From RGIG8748 sp045578205 (lineage in GTDB: Bacteria > Bacillota > Clostridia > UMGS1810): a DNA stretch of 39,767 nt. Location: positions 1 through 39,767 of the forward strand of contig JAZNJU010000024.1 of the NCBI GenBank assembly GCA_045578205.1, written 5' to 3'. A program made the position numbers and the translations under genes. Under the pieces are notes generated by a model. It saw nothing but the letters and a program-made list of their open reading frames with translations, did not search any database and was not told where the DNA came from. This document shows positions 1 through 9,047 of this stretch, piece by piece. Each line of letters begins with the position of its first letter. Position 1 is the first letter of the stretch.

Positions 1-926
1 TCAAAAGGAACAAATGGCTCTGTACCCTTATGTATCCTTACACCCTCGTCTGATACTACACCAACGATTAAGTACTCGCACTGTTCCTTAGCACGCTTAA
101 ACATATTAAGGTGCCCTATATGGAACAAATCAAATGTACCGCTCAAATATCCCACAACAAGTTGCGGTTTGGTTGATTTTCGACCGCTTTTGATTTTATA
201 ATCATAACTTTCTATTCCGTATTTGAGAGCATCATGATTATAACGTTCCAAAACGGATTTATATATTTCATCATATTGAGGAATATAAAGACATTCCCTA
301 CTGTACATATGATTTAATATTTCTGCCGATATTTCATCCAATAGTGAAATATCGTTGCCGTTCCCATTGAAATTGGTACCTTTTAAAGAACCGGGAGAAA
401 CATCCAAAATTCTGTTTACGTAGCCATCATGTGCTAATTCGCAATTGACATTCTCCACAAATGAACACAAACCGGCTTTGGAAGCACCATACACAGAGAA
501 AAGAGGCGAAGCCACATGCCCTGCAATGCTTCCCATAACTGCACAATAAAAATCATTACTACTGTGTATTTTATCATAATAGTATTTTATAATTTTTATT
601 GCTGACAACATGTTGCACTTAATAAGATTATCTACTTCCGCATCTTTTAAATTTTCAAGCAAAGCAACTCTTCCAAAACCAGATGTGATAATCAACGTGT
701 CTATATCGTTAATATCTTCCAAAAATTTATAATCTGTATTCAATAAATTAACCACTTTGATTGATGTGTGATTTTTTAAAACATCTTTTTGTAAGTCAGT
801 TAACGAACCAAGTTCAGGCAGTTCTTTACCCACGACATATACATGGTCGTATCCCTTTTCCAAAAGTTTTAAGGTAAGTGCCAAACCAATTCCGCTGGTT
901 CCACCAACAACAAGTGTCTTATTCAT
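1..926 (-). CDS. Short-chain dehydrogenase fused to a TagD-like cytidylyltransferase (partial, C-terminus off the left edge)
   Basis: The frame stays open from an ATG at 926 to the window edge (308 codons seen, no stop). Residues 1-230 form a short-chain dehydrogenase: a GGTSGIG nucleotide-binding loop at 8-14, a serine near 133, the catalytic YGASK (Y146, K150) and the SPG turn at 177-179. After a linker, residues about 255 onward start a nucleotidyltransferase with GTFDLFHIGH at 263-272, the CTP-binding signature of the TagD/glycerol-phosphate cytidylyltransferase family. A reductase joined to a cytidylyltransferase suggests that a keto-sugar or ketone phosphate is reduced and the product activated as a CDP-alcohol. 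Bcs1-type CDP-ribitol enzymes have the same two activities, but with an IspD-like transferase placed first. It is the last gene seen in the polysaccharide operon, 33 bases after licD. The substrate cannot be read from sequence. Confidence 0.85.
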   Translation of the reverse strand, partial: MNKTLVVGGTSGIGLALTLKLLEKGYDHVYVVGKELPELGSLTDLQKDVLKNHTSIKVVNLLNTDYKFLEDINDIDTLIITSGFGRVALLENLKDAEVDNLIKCNMLSAIKIIKYYYDKIHSSNDFYCAVMGSIAGHVASPLFSVYGASKAGLCSFVENVNCELAHDGYVNRILDVSPGSLKGTNFNGNGNDISLLDEISAEILNHMYSRECLYIPQYDEIYKSVLERYNHDALKYGIESYDYKIKSGRKSTKPQLVVGYLSGTFDLFHIGHLNMFKRAKEQCEYLIVGVVSDEGVRIHKGTEPFVPF

Positions 927-959
927 AATTCATCACCCTTTTTTCTCCAAAAACATAAT

Positions 960-1760
960 TCACTTATATTTTGCTATAAAATAATGGTGCGTTTTTTGCT
1001 TCTCTTCAGGAGGTAGCTCCATATATTCGCCGTACAATTTTCTTAAATATTTATCGTATTGTTTTATGCCTTTAAACATATACCCTTCAAATTCCACATC
1101 AATGTAATCATCTACCCAATTTTTAGGAAACATTTCCAACTTTCCATAAGCACCACCCGACATATAAACCATGTTGGAAGAATCGTATTCATACTTTTTT
1201 GCAAGTTCCACATACTTGTTCTGCATTGTTTTTAAATCTCTGCGTTTATTATCAAAATATATCCACATTTTCTTAAAATACAGATACATATTTTTCCGTA
1301 TTTTTGGCTTGGGAACAGCAAATGAATTAATCCTTTTTCTTAACTTATGTAATTTTAAAAAATGCGAATTATATTCCGATTCATTATCCGGCATTCCATC
1401 AATTGGAAAAACATCAATAAATACTCCCAAATTCTTAATTGGCAGCACTCCAGCATGTGTTAACTCTGTATCACTATCTATTATCTTTGCAAAATTATTA
1501 TAGTAGCCTTCATTATTTGGATTTAACATTATGTATTTTTTGTTATCATTTAGCAAATTCAATAATTCTTCATAATCATCCCTTGGCATTGCAATATCTA
1601 TATCATCATCCCAAGGGATGAATCCTTTATGTCTTATCGCACCCAATAAAGTACCGCCACATAAAAAATACCGCAATCCGTTTTCTGTGCATACATTATG
1701 CACATATTTTAGAATATTCAACTCTATATTTTTTAGTTCTGTTAAATCAATTTTGCACAT
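960..1760 (-). CDS. LicD-family phosphotransferase
   Basis: The 266-residue protein has the LicD hallmark near its N-terminus: GGTLLGAIRH at 35-44, followed by the metal-binding acidic cluster DDDID at 51-55. LicD/fukutin family enzymes move a phospho-alcohol (phosphocholine, ribitol phosphate and similar) from its CDP carrier onto a glycan. The next gene downstream encodes a reductase-cytidylyltransferase that could make such a CDP donor, so the two probably act together on the polysaccharide repeat. The ATG lies 2 bases after the flippase stop codon with a GAAGGGG ribosome site inside the end of that gene, so translation is likely coupled. No signal peptide or membrane segment is visible, so it should act in the cytoplasm on lipid-linked intermediates. 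The transferred group is inferred, not shown. Confidence 0.88.
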   Translation of the reverse strand: MCKIDLTELKNIELNILKYVHNVCTENGLRYFLCGGTLLGAIRHKGFIPWDDDIDIAMPRDDYEELLNLLNDNKKYIMLNPNNEGYYNNFAKIIDSDTELTHAGVLPIKNLGVFIDVFPIDGMPDNESEYNSHFLKLHKLRKRINSFAVPKPKIRKNMYLYFKKMWIYFDNKRRDLKTMQNKYVELAKKYEYDSSNMVYMSGGAYGKLEMFPKNWVDDYIDVEFEGYMFKGIKQYDKYLRKLYGEYMELPPEEKQKTHHYFIAKYK

Positions 1761-1762
1761 TT

Positions 1763-3283
1763 TTATCCCCTTCTCAATTTAGTGAACTTTAATAAAACCT
1801 TCTTTATAACCTCTTTGTAAGTTAGACAATATACCACACTGGAAACACATATAACTATTAAGGATGTGACAGCAGCATATAAAACCCAGCTAAACATTGT
1901 TTTTATAGATTCATAATCAAATATAACATTACATAAAACGATTGATATTGCCACCACTAAAAGACTTACAAATAACATTTTGAGAGCTTTTAGTGACGAC
2001 CTGTTCAAAACTTCTTTTGACAAAAAATTTATTTCAAACAAGTACCTCGAAAGCATTCCAAACAAAGAGCCTATAGCGACACCTAAAATCCCCAATTTGA
2101 AGAAGATAATTAAAATTAATGACATTACAAGATTTACTACACATTCAAGTACAGCACCTTTTTGAGTTTCTTTGTATTTATTTGCATTAGTGGATATAGT
2201 GCTATATACACAACGAAAGCAGTAAATAAATTCTGCTAAAATAAAAACATACGCAAAAAGTGGTTCAATGTAATTTATATCCGTCATATCGACCGTAAAA
2301 ATACGAACAAACGGGATTATCATTAAAACTGTAATAGTATAAAAAACCGTTGTAACCGAACATTGCACAAATTCAAACAAATTCACCGTGGATTTTATTT
2401 GTTTCTCATTATCCTCTGCTATGAGGTTACCCAATCCGGCTGCCGCTCCAGTTGAAACCGATGTAATAATACGCTCAACACCTAAAACAATAGCACCATA
2501 TATGTTATATATTGATACAACAGCCGTGCTTATAAACACAGTAAGTATTGCCGTTGCCGTGTTTGTATGTATATAATAGGCAAAATGATGAACCATTCCA
2601 TTCCAACGCTGATCCAATGCTGATTTATCTGGTTTGGCATTTTTATTTAATATATAATGCTTTTTCACATATAACGTATAGAATAAAGGTCTAAGCAAAC
2701 CAATAATAGATGTTGATACATATATCAAACGAATGTCTGCTTTTAGACTTACACAAAACAGTGTTACGAGTATATTCACGATGGAATATACTATGCTTAC
2801 CACATAGCTTATTCTGATCTTTTGATCTGCGGACAACAGCGACACATACGGCAATGACACAAAATATTCTGTAAATGTGCTGACACACAAAATCAAAATG
2901 GTGGAAATTATATAGAGTCTTCCTACTTGTGTTTTGGCTATTAAAGGATAAACAATACATAATGCACCAACATATATCGCAAAAACAGCACCAATTTTTC
3001 TGTAAAAAGTCTTCTGTTCATTAATTATTCCTGATACCGCATCAATATCTCCTTTCGCTAATGGCTTATACAATGAAGTTCTAAAGATGCTTCCTACCCC
3101 TGCCTCCAATAGCGATATATACCCTAAAAATTGCGTAATTGAAGAGATTAATCCATTAACATCAGAACCATACGCTGGTATAATAATTCTTGGTAAAATC
3201 AATCCACGTATAAAAAAGACAAGCTGCAACAATATGGAAAAGATTATATTTAAAGTTGCATTTTTTGTCCTGTTGCTATTCAT
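1763..3283 (-). CDS. wzx: Wzx-like polysaccharide flippase
   Basis: This 506-residue protein is almost entirely hydrophobic, with about 12-14 membrane segments. Its N-terminal part (an amphipathic start, then GLILPRIIIPAYGSDVNG) resembles the polysaccharide transporter branch of the MOP (multidrug/oligosaccharidyl-lipid/polysaccharide) superfamily. It would move undecaprenyl-linked repeat units to the outer face of the membrane. The polymerase gene lies two genes upstream in the same operon, as expected for a Wzx/Wzy pathway. The ATG at 3283 is preceded by a GGAAGTG-like ribosome site. The 125 bases between it and the preceding glycosyltransferase gene hold no further gene or clear terminator. 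Confidence 0.85.
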   Translation of the reverse strand: MNSNRTKNATLNIIFSILLQLVFFIRGLILPRIIIPAYGSDVNGLISSITQFLGYISLLEAGVGSIFRTSLYKPLAKGDIDAVSGIINEQKTFYRKIGAVFAIYVGALCIVYPLIAKTQVGRLYIISTILILCVSTFTEYFVSLPYVSLLSADQKIRISYVVSIVYSIVNILVTLFCVSLKADIRLIYVSTSIIGLLRPLFYTLYVKKHYILNKNAKPDKSALDQRWNGMVHHFAYYIHTNTATAILTVFISTAVVSIYNIYGAIVLGVERIITSVSTGAAAGLGNLIAEDNEKQIKSTVNLFEFVQCSVTTVFYTITVLMIIPFVRIFTVDMTDINYIEPLFAYVFILAEFIYCFRCVYSTISTNANKYKETQKGAVLECVVNLVMSLILIIFFKLGILGVAIGSLFGMLSRYLFEINFLSKEVLNRSSLKALKMLFVSLLVVAISIVLCNVIFDYESIKTMFSWVLYAAVTSLIVICVSSVVYCLTYKEVIKKVLLKFTKLRRG

Positions 3284-3408
3284 AGCATCACTTCCATTCT
3301 ATATTCTGCTCCTCTACAGTTTATATAATCTTAGTCTTTAAATTGGTCTCACCTTTTATAAAAACTCAAATTCTTTATTTTATCTGATTTTGCAATACTG
3401 TAACATTT

Positions 3409-4425
3409 TTACGCACCAGGTAATTTCACGGTTTTAGCAAATATATCTAAAATTCTTAACATAGAAAATCTCAATAAAAAACACTTGACCTTCAATTTTA
3501 TTGGATAATTCTTACACCATGGTATTCTTCTAATATATTTTTTGATTATGGGATTTTTTAAAAACTTCTTAATTTGCCCATAACTTTTTCGATTAAATGA
3601 ATACGAAAACTCATTGCGAACTACAATTTCGGAAATTAATGCAATATAATCCTGTAATTGCTTGTCATTCTCCCAATTCATTTTTTTGGAAAACTCTTCA
3701 ATGTAATCAATCAAAACTATAATCTTATCTATAAGTTTTTCATCATATGTGTGTGTCATGGAAGAAACATTACTTACATACATATATGTTGTATCATCCA
3801 ACGAACACACAGAATTAGCACTCAATATGCAGGGATATGTCAACGCTAAATCCTCACCCCAAGTCAAACCTGCGGGGATTTTTTTCTGGCTGCTAACCAG
3901 CAATTCTTTTTTTATGAATTTCATACACGCAGACGGATGAATACCAAATCCAAAAAATGGTCCCATTGACAACAGATTGCCATAAACTTTTTCTTTTACC
4001 TCGTACTCATCTTTAGCGCACGCAATATTTCTGTTTAAAGTTCGTTTTATGATATCTCCCTCTACTGCAGTAAATCCGGTACAAACTACATCATAGGGAA
4101 ATTGATTAATGACTTTCGAAACCGTTTCAAGTCTGGTTGGAGCAATATAATCATCACTATCTACAAAAGTTATATATTCTCCAACAGCCACCATCGTACC
4201 GGAAATTCTTGCCTTAACCAAGCCCTCATTATTCTTGTGTATAACTTTGATATATTCATACCTTTTAGCATACGAATCGCAAATTTGCGGGCATTTGTCA
4301 GGAGAACCATCATCAACCAAAATAACCTCAAAATCCCTATATGTTTGATTAATAATGCTATCTATACATTTATTAAGAAACCTTTGAGTTTTATATACCG
4401 GAACAATAATACTAAATTTCACCAT
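3409..4425 (-). CDS. Family 2 glycosyltransferase
   Basis: The 338-residue protein begins with the GT-A fold pattern SIIVPVYK at about 5-12, then LVDDGSPD near 36-43 and a DxD-type FVDSDDY around 88-94, which binds the nucleotide-sugar and metal. The 'WGEDLAL' stretch near residue 190 matches the acidic ED motif that acts as catalytic base in many GT2 enzymes. The C-terminal third is basic and partly amphipathic, which fits membrane association. It probably adds one sugar of the repeat unit to the lipid-linked intermediate. A GGAGAGG ribosome site precedes the ATG. Donor and acceptor cannot be predicted. Confidence 0.9.
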   Translation of the reverse strand: MVKFSIIVPVYKTQRFLNKCIDSIINQTYRDFEVILVDDGSPDKCPQICDSYAKRYEYIKVIHKNNEGLVKARISGTMVAVGEYITFVDSDDYIAPTRLETVSKVINQFPYDVVCTGFTAVEGDIIKRTLNRNIACAKDEYEVKEKVYGNLLSMGPFFGFGIHPSACMKFIKKELLVSSQKKIPAGLTWGEDLALTYPCILSANSVCSLDDTTYMYVSNVSSMTHTYDEKLIDKIIVLIDYIEEFSKKMNWENDKQLQDYIALISEIVVRNEFSYSFNRKSYGQIKKFLKNPIIKKYIRRIPWCKNYPIKLKVKCFLLRFSMLRILDIFAKTVKLPGA

Positions 4426-4491
4426 TTAACCTCTCCGCTTTCTAAGTTCTTCAGTACAACTACTATCTTTAGGATACACGGTTTTATATAA

Positions 4492-5778
4492 TTACAAAAA
4501 CAAAATCGGCATAAATACTCTCTCACTTATCAACGATAGCGCAAATGAAAACACAAGCCATGAAACCTTGCTCATGAAGACAAAAGATGATATTTCATTT
4601 TTTTCACGTTTATATTTTTCATAACTTTTCAAAATCCTCATGAATATACCGAGATAGAAAATCATCGTCAATATCAAACCACAATTGTATAGCATTTCCA
4701 TGTAATCATTATGCGCAGGAATAACATCACTAGAATTCAAATTAAGTGATGGCACATGTGGATTCATTCCAAAAATTTTTTTTGAAATAGGTTGTTTTTC
4801 ATACTCGCGATATACTATTTTCCATATGTTGGCACGACTAGCCGCCTTGGAATCTTCTGCACTTTGTTCATAATCAGCAGTATAACTCTGTATTCTATAT
4901 GAAATATCGCCCAGAACAGGAGTATCGGGATTATTAGTACCATAAATAAACAAGCCCAATAAAACAACACCTATAGTAACAACATAACCGAGAGTTTTTA
5001 CATTTAGTTTTTTATATAAAATTGCATATATTAAAATCATGACAGCTAGTGAAATGTAACTTGTAAAACTTATTGTCATCAAAACACCTATAAACAACAT
5101 AACAACAATAATTCTTCTTTGCCATATTTTAAATGGTTTGGAAATGATACAAAAAAGTATGCAAAAGCCATACCAAAAGCCACAATAATTCGGGTCAACA
5201 AAAGTCCCCATAAATCGCGTTGTGGCCTCCTGATTGGTTCCTAATTCATAAGACAATGACATTGTATTTCCAAGCATAAATCCGGAAAAAACCGAACTTG
5301 CACAAGCTATTGCAAATAAAGAAAACAACCGCTTAGTTTGACTTTCTGTAATATAATTTTCGCTAAACAATAAGAAAATCAAAATAAGATCCAATACATA
5401 AAAAATTCCTATTCGCACATTTTCAAAAAACACAGAAAGAAGTGCATGACTTAAAAGTGGCACTAAAATAAGAAGCGAATCTATCCGAATACCTATTTCC
5501 CTTTTTATGAAAGCATACATAACTTTAAATAGCAACAAAAAAGAATATAGTCTATAGAGTGAAATACCAATTAGCGGAACGATAAAATATGAGTAATAAA
5601 TAATCATACCAGGGAATAAACACATAAATTCCTCATATGGGAACAAGAAGAACATTATTATGCAAAAAGCCATTGTCAGTAACGAAGAAGGAACTATTCC
5701 CGTGAATAGCAACAATATGTAATATAGAATTATTAAAAATGTTTTTATATTCGTTTTGTCCCTATTAATTATATCCAT
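4492..5778 (-). CDS. wzy: Wzy-like polysaccharide polymerase (O-antigen ligase/polymerase family)
   Basis: The 428-residue protein has about 10-12 hydrophobic segments. A large loop at about residues 280-345 (from YGTNNPDTPV to VIPAHNDYMEMLYNCG) carries the 'HNDYMEMLYNCGLI' pattern seen in O-antigen ligase and polymerase (Wzy_C-type) proteins. Such loops face outward and carry catalytic residues. The protein should join flipped repeat units into the polymer on the outer surface of the membrane. It sits among glycosyltransferases and upstream of the flippase. The ATG at 5778 has an AAGAGGT ribosome site. Families of this kind diverge quickly, so polymerase versus ligase is decided mainly by the Gram-positive context. 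Confidence 0.82.
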   Translation of the reverse strand: MDIINRDKTNIKTFLIILYYILLLFTGIVPSSLLTMAFCIIMFFLFPYEEFMCLFPGMIIYYSYFIVPLIGISLYRLYSFLLLFKVMYAFIKREIGIRIDSLLILVPLLSHALLSVFFENVRIGIFYVLDLILIFLLFSENYITESQTKRLFSLFAIACASSVFSGFMLGNTMSLSYELGTNQEATTRFMGTFVDPNYCGFWYGFCILFCIISKPFKIWQRRIIVVMLFIGVLMTISFTSYISLAVMILIYAILYKKLNVKTLGYVVTIGVVLLGLFIYGTNNPDTPVLGDISYRIQSYTADYEQSAEDSKAASRANIWKIVYREYEKQPISKKIFGMNPHVPSLNLNSSDVIPAHNDYMEMLYNCGLILTMIFYLGIFMRILKSYEKYKREKNEISSFVFMSKVSWLVFSFALSLISERVFMPILFL

Positions 5779-5880
5779 TAAATATACCTCTTATCTAACT
5801 GCACAATCATTTTACATAGTATCCTTTATTATAAATACTTACCCTACCTGATAAGTTCAAAACCCAGTATAGTGTTTCAT

Positions 5881-7044
5881 TTATATTATTTCATATATTT
5901 TATAAATATCATCCATATTTGAAAAATCAGTATTCATCAAATTTTCCTTCATTATATCCAAGAGTTCGGGTTGTTCTAAAACCTTCTTTAATCCTGTATG
6001 TACAAATTCGTCCTTATTCTGAACTATTATTCCCGTTTTATTATTTTCTATCTGTTCATTTGCAGAAGCATACTCTGTAACAATAGGTACGAGCCCCAAC
6101 ATCTGCGCCTCGGTAATTGCCATTGGCTTACCTTCAAATCTCGAAGGTAAAAAGAACACATCAAAAAATTTAAAATATGGATAAGGATTAACTTTTTGTC
6201 CCAAAAGCACTACATCATTTTCCAAATTATTTTCCTTAATAATACTCTCAAGCAAAGGTCTGTCTGCACCTTCGCCAATTATGTACCACTTTAGACTGTA
6301 TCCCATCTCCTTAAGTTTAGCAATTGCCAGTATTCCTCTGTCAAGGCCCTTGTGGTCTGCAGCCAACCTGCAAACGGATAAAAGCTTCAAACCATCGAAG
6401 TTTTTCACCACATTTTCTACATCATCACAGCTTCTTAATCTTACATATTTGCTTGTGAGTATATTGGGGATATGCATACACTTATCCTTTAAACAAGGGA
6501 ATGATTTTATAAAATTATCGTTACACTCTTCTGAGACAGTTATTATCTTGTCTGATTTTTGAAGCATCTTTTTATCTATCTGAGGAATATAATGCGCCTT
6601 TTCAAAATCAATATGTATCCATGAAATTTTCTTTTTTGCTTTAACACAATTGTTAACGAACACATCCGACCAAAGTTCCAAAAATCCAATTGCAACATCA
6701 TACTGCTTTTCTATTTGTCTGCAAAACGAACACTGGGCATATGCCATTCCTTGCGAAGTTGGTGCTAATTTCCTTTTGTACTTTAAGCCATAATAATATG
6801 CTCTTATCAAAGTTCCGTTCAAAAAAGACTTTAACACTTTTTTTAAAGTTGATTGTTCAACATATGCCTGCGGAAGCAAATTAACCTTATCCGGTATATA
6901 ATCCATCAAAGGCCCCCTATTTCTGTATAGAAGTAAATCAACATCATATTTATCATAATCAAAATTTTGAAGTAAGGAAAGTAAACTTGTGGTACTACCA
7001 CCTATCATCATTTCATAATATACAAAGAGTATTTTCTTTTTCAT
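5881..7044 (-). CDS. Family 4 (GT-B) glycosyltransferase
   Basis: The 387-residue protein has the two-domain GT-B layout. The N-terminal half starts with KKKILFVYYEMMIGGSTTSL, a Gly-rich acceptor-side loop. The C-terminal half contains KLLSVCRLAADHKGLDR near 220-236, WYIIGEGADRP near 255, and PSRFEGKPMAITEAQMLG near 305-322, the GT4 donor-binding EX7E-type motif. It should add a hexose or amino sugar to the growing repeat with retention of configuration. The ATG is preceded by GGAGAA at an 8-base distance. About 100 bases without a gene separate it from wzy. Specificity is unknown. Confidence 0.9.
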   Translation of the reverse strand: MKKKILFVYYEMMIGGSTTSLLSLLQNFDYDKYDVDLLLYRNRGPLMDYIPDKVNLLPQAYVEQSTLKKVLKSFLNGTLIRAYYYGLKYKRKLAPTSQGMAYAQCSFCRQIEKQYDVAIGFLELWSDVFVNNCVKAKKKISWIHIDFEKAHYIPQIDKKMLQKSDKIITVSEECNDNFIKSFPCLKDKCMHIPNILTSKYVRLRSCDDVENVVKNFDGLKLLSVCRLAADHKGLDRGILAIAKLKEMGYSLKWYIIGEGADRPLLESIIKENNLENDVVLLGQKVNPYPYFKFFDVFFLPSRFEGKPMAITEAQMLGLVPIVTEYASANEQIENNKTGIIVQNKDEFVHTGLKKVLEQPELLDIMKENLMNTDFSNMDDIYKIYEII

Positions 7045-7059
7045 GGGCGTAATTCTCCG

Positions 7060-7854
7060 TCATTTATTTATTTTATTTACAGCAAATCTATAGAGTTTCC
7101 TTACAAGTTTAGGCGACCTATCACCCACCAATTTTTGTCTTAAAGTCTTACATGAAAGCTTAAGCATTAAATTATACTTTGAAATCTTTGACTTTTTATA
7201 ATACTTCTTCAAAACAACATCGCGTTCACTTTTCTTTATTTCAATACCTTTTGCTGTTTCGGAAGCGCCCCCACCCATATAATCACATACATTAACATCA
7301 CAGTGCACAAATTCTGCACCGGAGAAATAATCGTGTAACGTGTGTTCATAATCGGCAAGGATTTTATATTCAGTATTGTACAAACCGTTTTTACTAAACA
7401 AGTTTTTGGCTATGAACATTGTTTGATGACAAAGTGGCGTTCTGTAGAGATAAAAATCTGTAATCACCGTCGGTTGCTTAAACAATATCCCTTTTCTTGA
7501 ATAATCACCATATACAACCGAATCCTCACAACTCTTCGCAACATCATAAATTTTTGCAAGAACATTTTCATCGCAAAAATAGTCTCCACAATTTAAAAAG
7601 CATATGTAATCACCGGAACTTAACTCTATTGCCTGATTCATTGCATCATATATACCGGAATCCTTCTTAGAAAAAACTTTTATCTTTTCTGATTTAGGTA
7701 TTCTTTCCAGAGTATTATCTGTCGAAAGGCCATCTTTGACAATAATTTCATAATTATCAAAGTCCTGTTTAAGTACCGATTCGATTGTTTTAGAAATATA
7801 AAGTTCTGCATTAAAAGAAACCACTATGATACTAAAAAAAGGATTGTCAATCAT
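7060..7854 (-). CDS. Family 2 glycosyltransferase (WcaA-like)
   Basis: The 264-residue protein opens with FFSIIVVSFNAELYISKTIES, followed by IIVKDGLSTDNT near 36-47 and FLNCGDYF near 88-95 in the place of the DxD motif. The pattern 'KDGLSTDNT' with a 'GIYDAMNQ' segment is typical of small GT2 enzymes of the WcaA/WbbD kind. It should act on the cytoplasmic face in repeat-unit assembly. Its ATG overlaps the end of the preceding GT4 gene by 4 bases (ATGA arrangement) and has a GGAG site at 8 bases, so the pair is translationally coupled. Confidence 0.88.
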   Translation of the reverse strand: MIDNPFFSIIVVSFNAELYISKTIESVLKQDFDNYEIIVKDGLSTDNTLERIPKSEKIKVFSKKDSGIYDAMNQAIELSSGDYICFLNCGDYFCDENVLAKIYDVAKSCEDSVVYGDYSRKGILFKQPTVITDFYLYRTPLCHQTMFIAKNLFSKNGLYNTEYKILADYEHTLHDYFSGAEFVHCDVNVCDYMGGGASETAKGIEIKKSERDVVLKKYYKKSKISKYNLMLKLSCKTLRQKLVGDRSPKLVRKLYRFAVNKINK

Positions 7855-9035
7855 TTTACAAACTCCAATATTTTTTTTGCCTGGGCAAATTTATTTTTAC
7901 TATCCAAAACAAACTCTTTGGATTTATTACCAAAACCTGCCCTTTCTTCTTTAGATATATCAGCAACAAATTTTATTCTTTCAGCGATTTCCTCTTTCGT
8001 TACACTTTTGAGTTCAACAAGATGCTTATGATATTCCTCGGGAATTCCGTCGAGAAAACAAGAAATTACAGGATTTCCCGATACCATATATTCAAAAAGT
8101 TTTGACGGGAAGCAATATTTTGAGCTTTCCTCAGTATCACGCCTTGGACTTATAAGCATTGTTGCAGATGCCTGCTTATTTAGTAAATCTTGCCTTGATG
8201 GAAGATAACCGTAGAATTTGATTCTTTGATCTTTTTCTGCTCTTTGTTTGATAAGGTCAACCGAATTACCGTTACCGGTGAGCCATAGCTCATAATTATC
8301 ATCTAAAAGTTCAAATGCATCCAAAAGTTCCGGTATGCCGTAGCGCATATCCAAAATTCCCGAATACATTACAGATATTTTGTCTGTTCTTTCGATAGCA
8401 TCTGGATTTGCTACTTCTTCGGTATTGTAGGAGCCTTCCATAACAATCCACTGTTCATCTTGCAGTTTCAAAAACTCTGCCATTGGTTTGGCATAAAGTA
8501 CGAATTTGTCGATTTTAGAAAGCATCCTCTTAATCCCAAACCAGTCTATTTTTTTAAGAACTTTTTTGACAGGGCTCATTGCCATATCCATATACTGTGG
8601 AAGGTCGGGAACAATAAGGCATATTTTTGCCGTTGGTATAATCTTTTTAACCTCCAATGCCGCCACCATAAAAGGAGAATGCATTTCGTATACAATTATA
8701 CGCACATCTTCATTTTTGTGAAGTTGTGCCCATTTTTTTGCTTCTTTGCAGAGGACTTTTTTTGTAATAAAATGATTAACATATTTAAGATTTCTGTAAC
8801 CAATGCTGATATCAGACGATTTCCCGGTTCTGGACCATTTTTCAGCAATGACTCTTTCTATAACCCGCGGGCTGAAATGATATGAATTTATTGAATCCAC
8901 ATCTACATTCAATGCATCTAATCCTTCTACAATATTGTTATGAGAAACATATGCGGACAGTAATTTGCCGTTTTTACTTTTCATTATTTCAAGCATTTTA
9001 GGCCCTATATTTATGCCTATCCACAATATTTTCAC
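7851..9035 (-). CDS. Family 4 (GT-B) glycosyltransferase
   Basis: The 394-residue protein has a GT-B architecture. The C-terminal domain shows ISVMYSGILDMRYGIPEL near 225-242, LWLTGNGNSVDLI near 255-267 and the donor-binding stretch ISPRRDTEESSKYCFPSKLFEYM near 300-322. The start is GTG at 9035 with AAGGAG 8 bases upstream; no better ATG is near. The N-terminal acceptor domain is divergent, so the acceptor cannot be guessed. It is one of three GT4 enzymes in the operon. Confidence 0.86.
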   Translation of the reverse strand: MKILWIGINIGPKMLEIMKSKNGKLLSAYVSHNNIVEGLDALNVDVDSINSYHFSPRVIERVIAEKWSRTGKSSDISIGYRNLKYVNHFITKKVLCKEAKKWAQLHKNEDVRIIVYEMHSPFMVAALEVKKIIPTAKICLIVPDLPQYMDMAMSPVKKVLKKIDWFGIKRMLSKIDKFVLYAKPMAEFLKLQDEQWIVMEGSYNTEEVANPDAIERTDKISVMYSGILDMRYGIPELLDAFELLDDNYELWLTGNGNSVDLIKQRAEKDQRIKFYGYLPSRQDLLNKQASATMLISPRRDTEESSKYCFPSKLFEYMVSGNPVISCFLDGIPEEYHKHLVELKSVTKEEIAERIKFVADISKEERAGFGNKSKEFVLDSKNKFAQAKKILEFVK

Positions 9036-9047
9036 AATAGAATCTCC

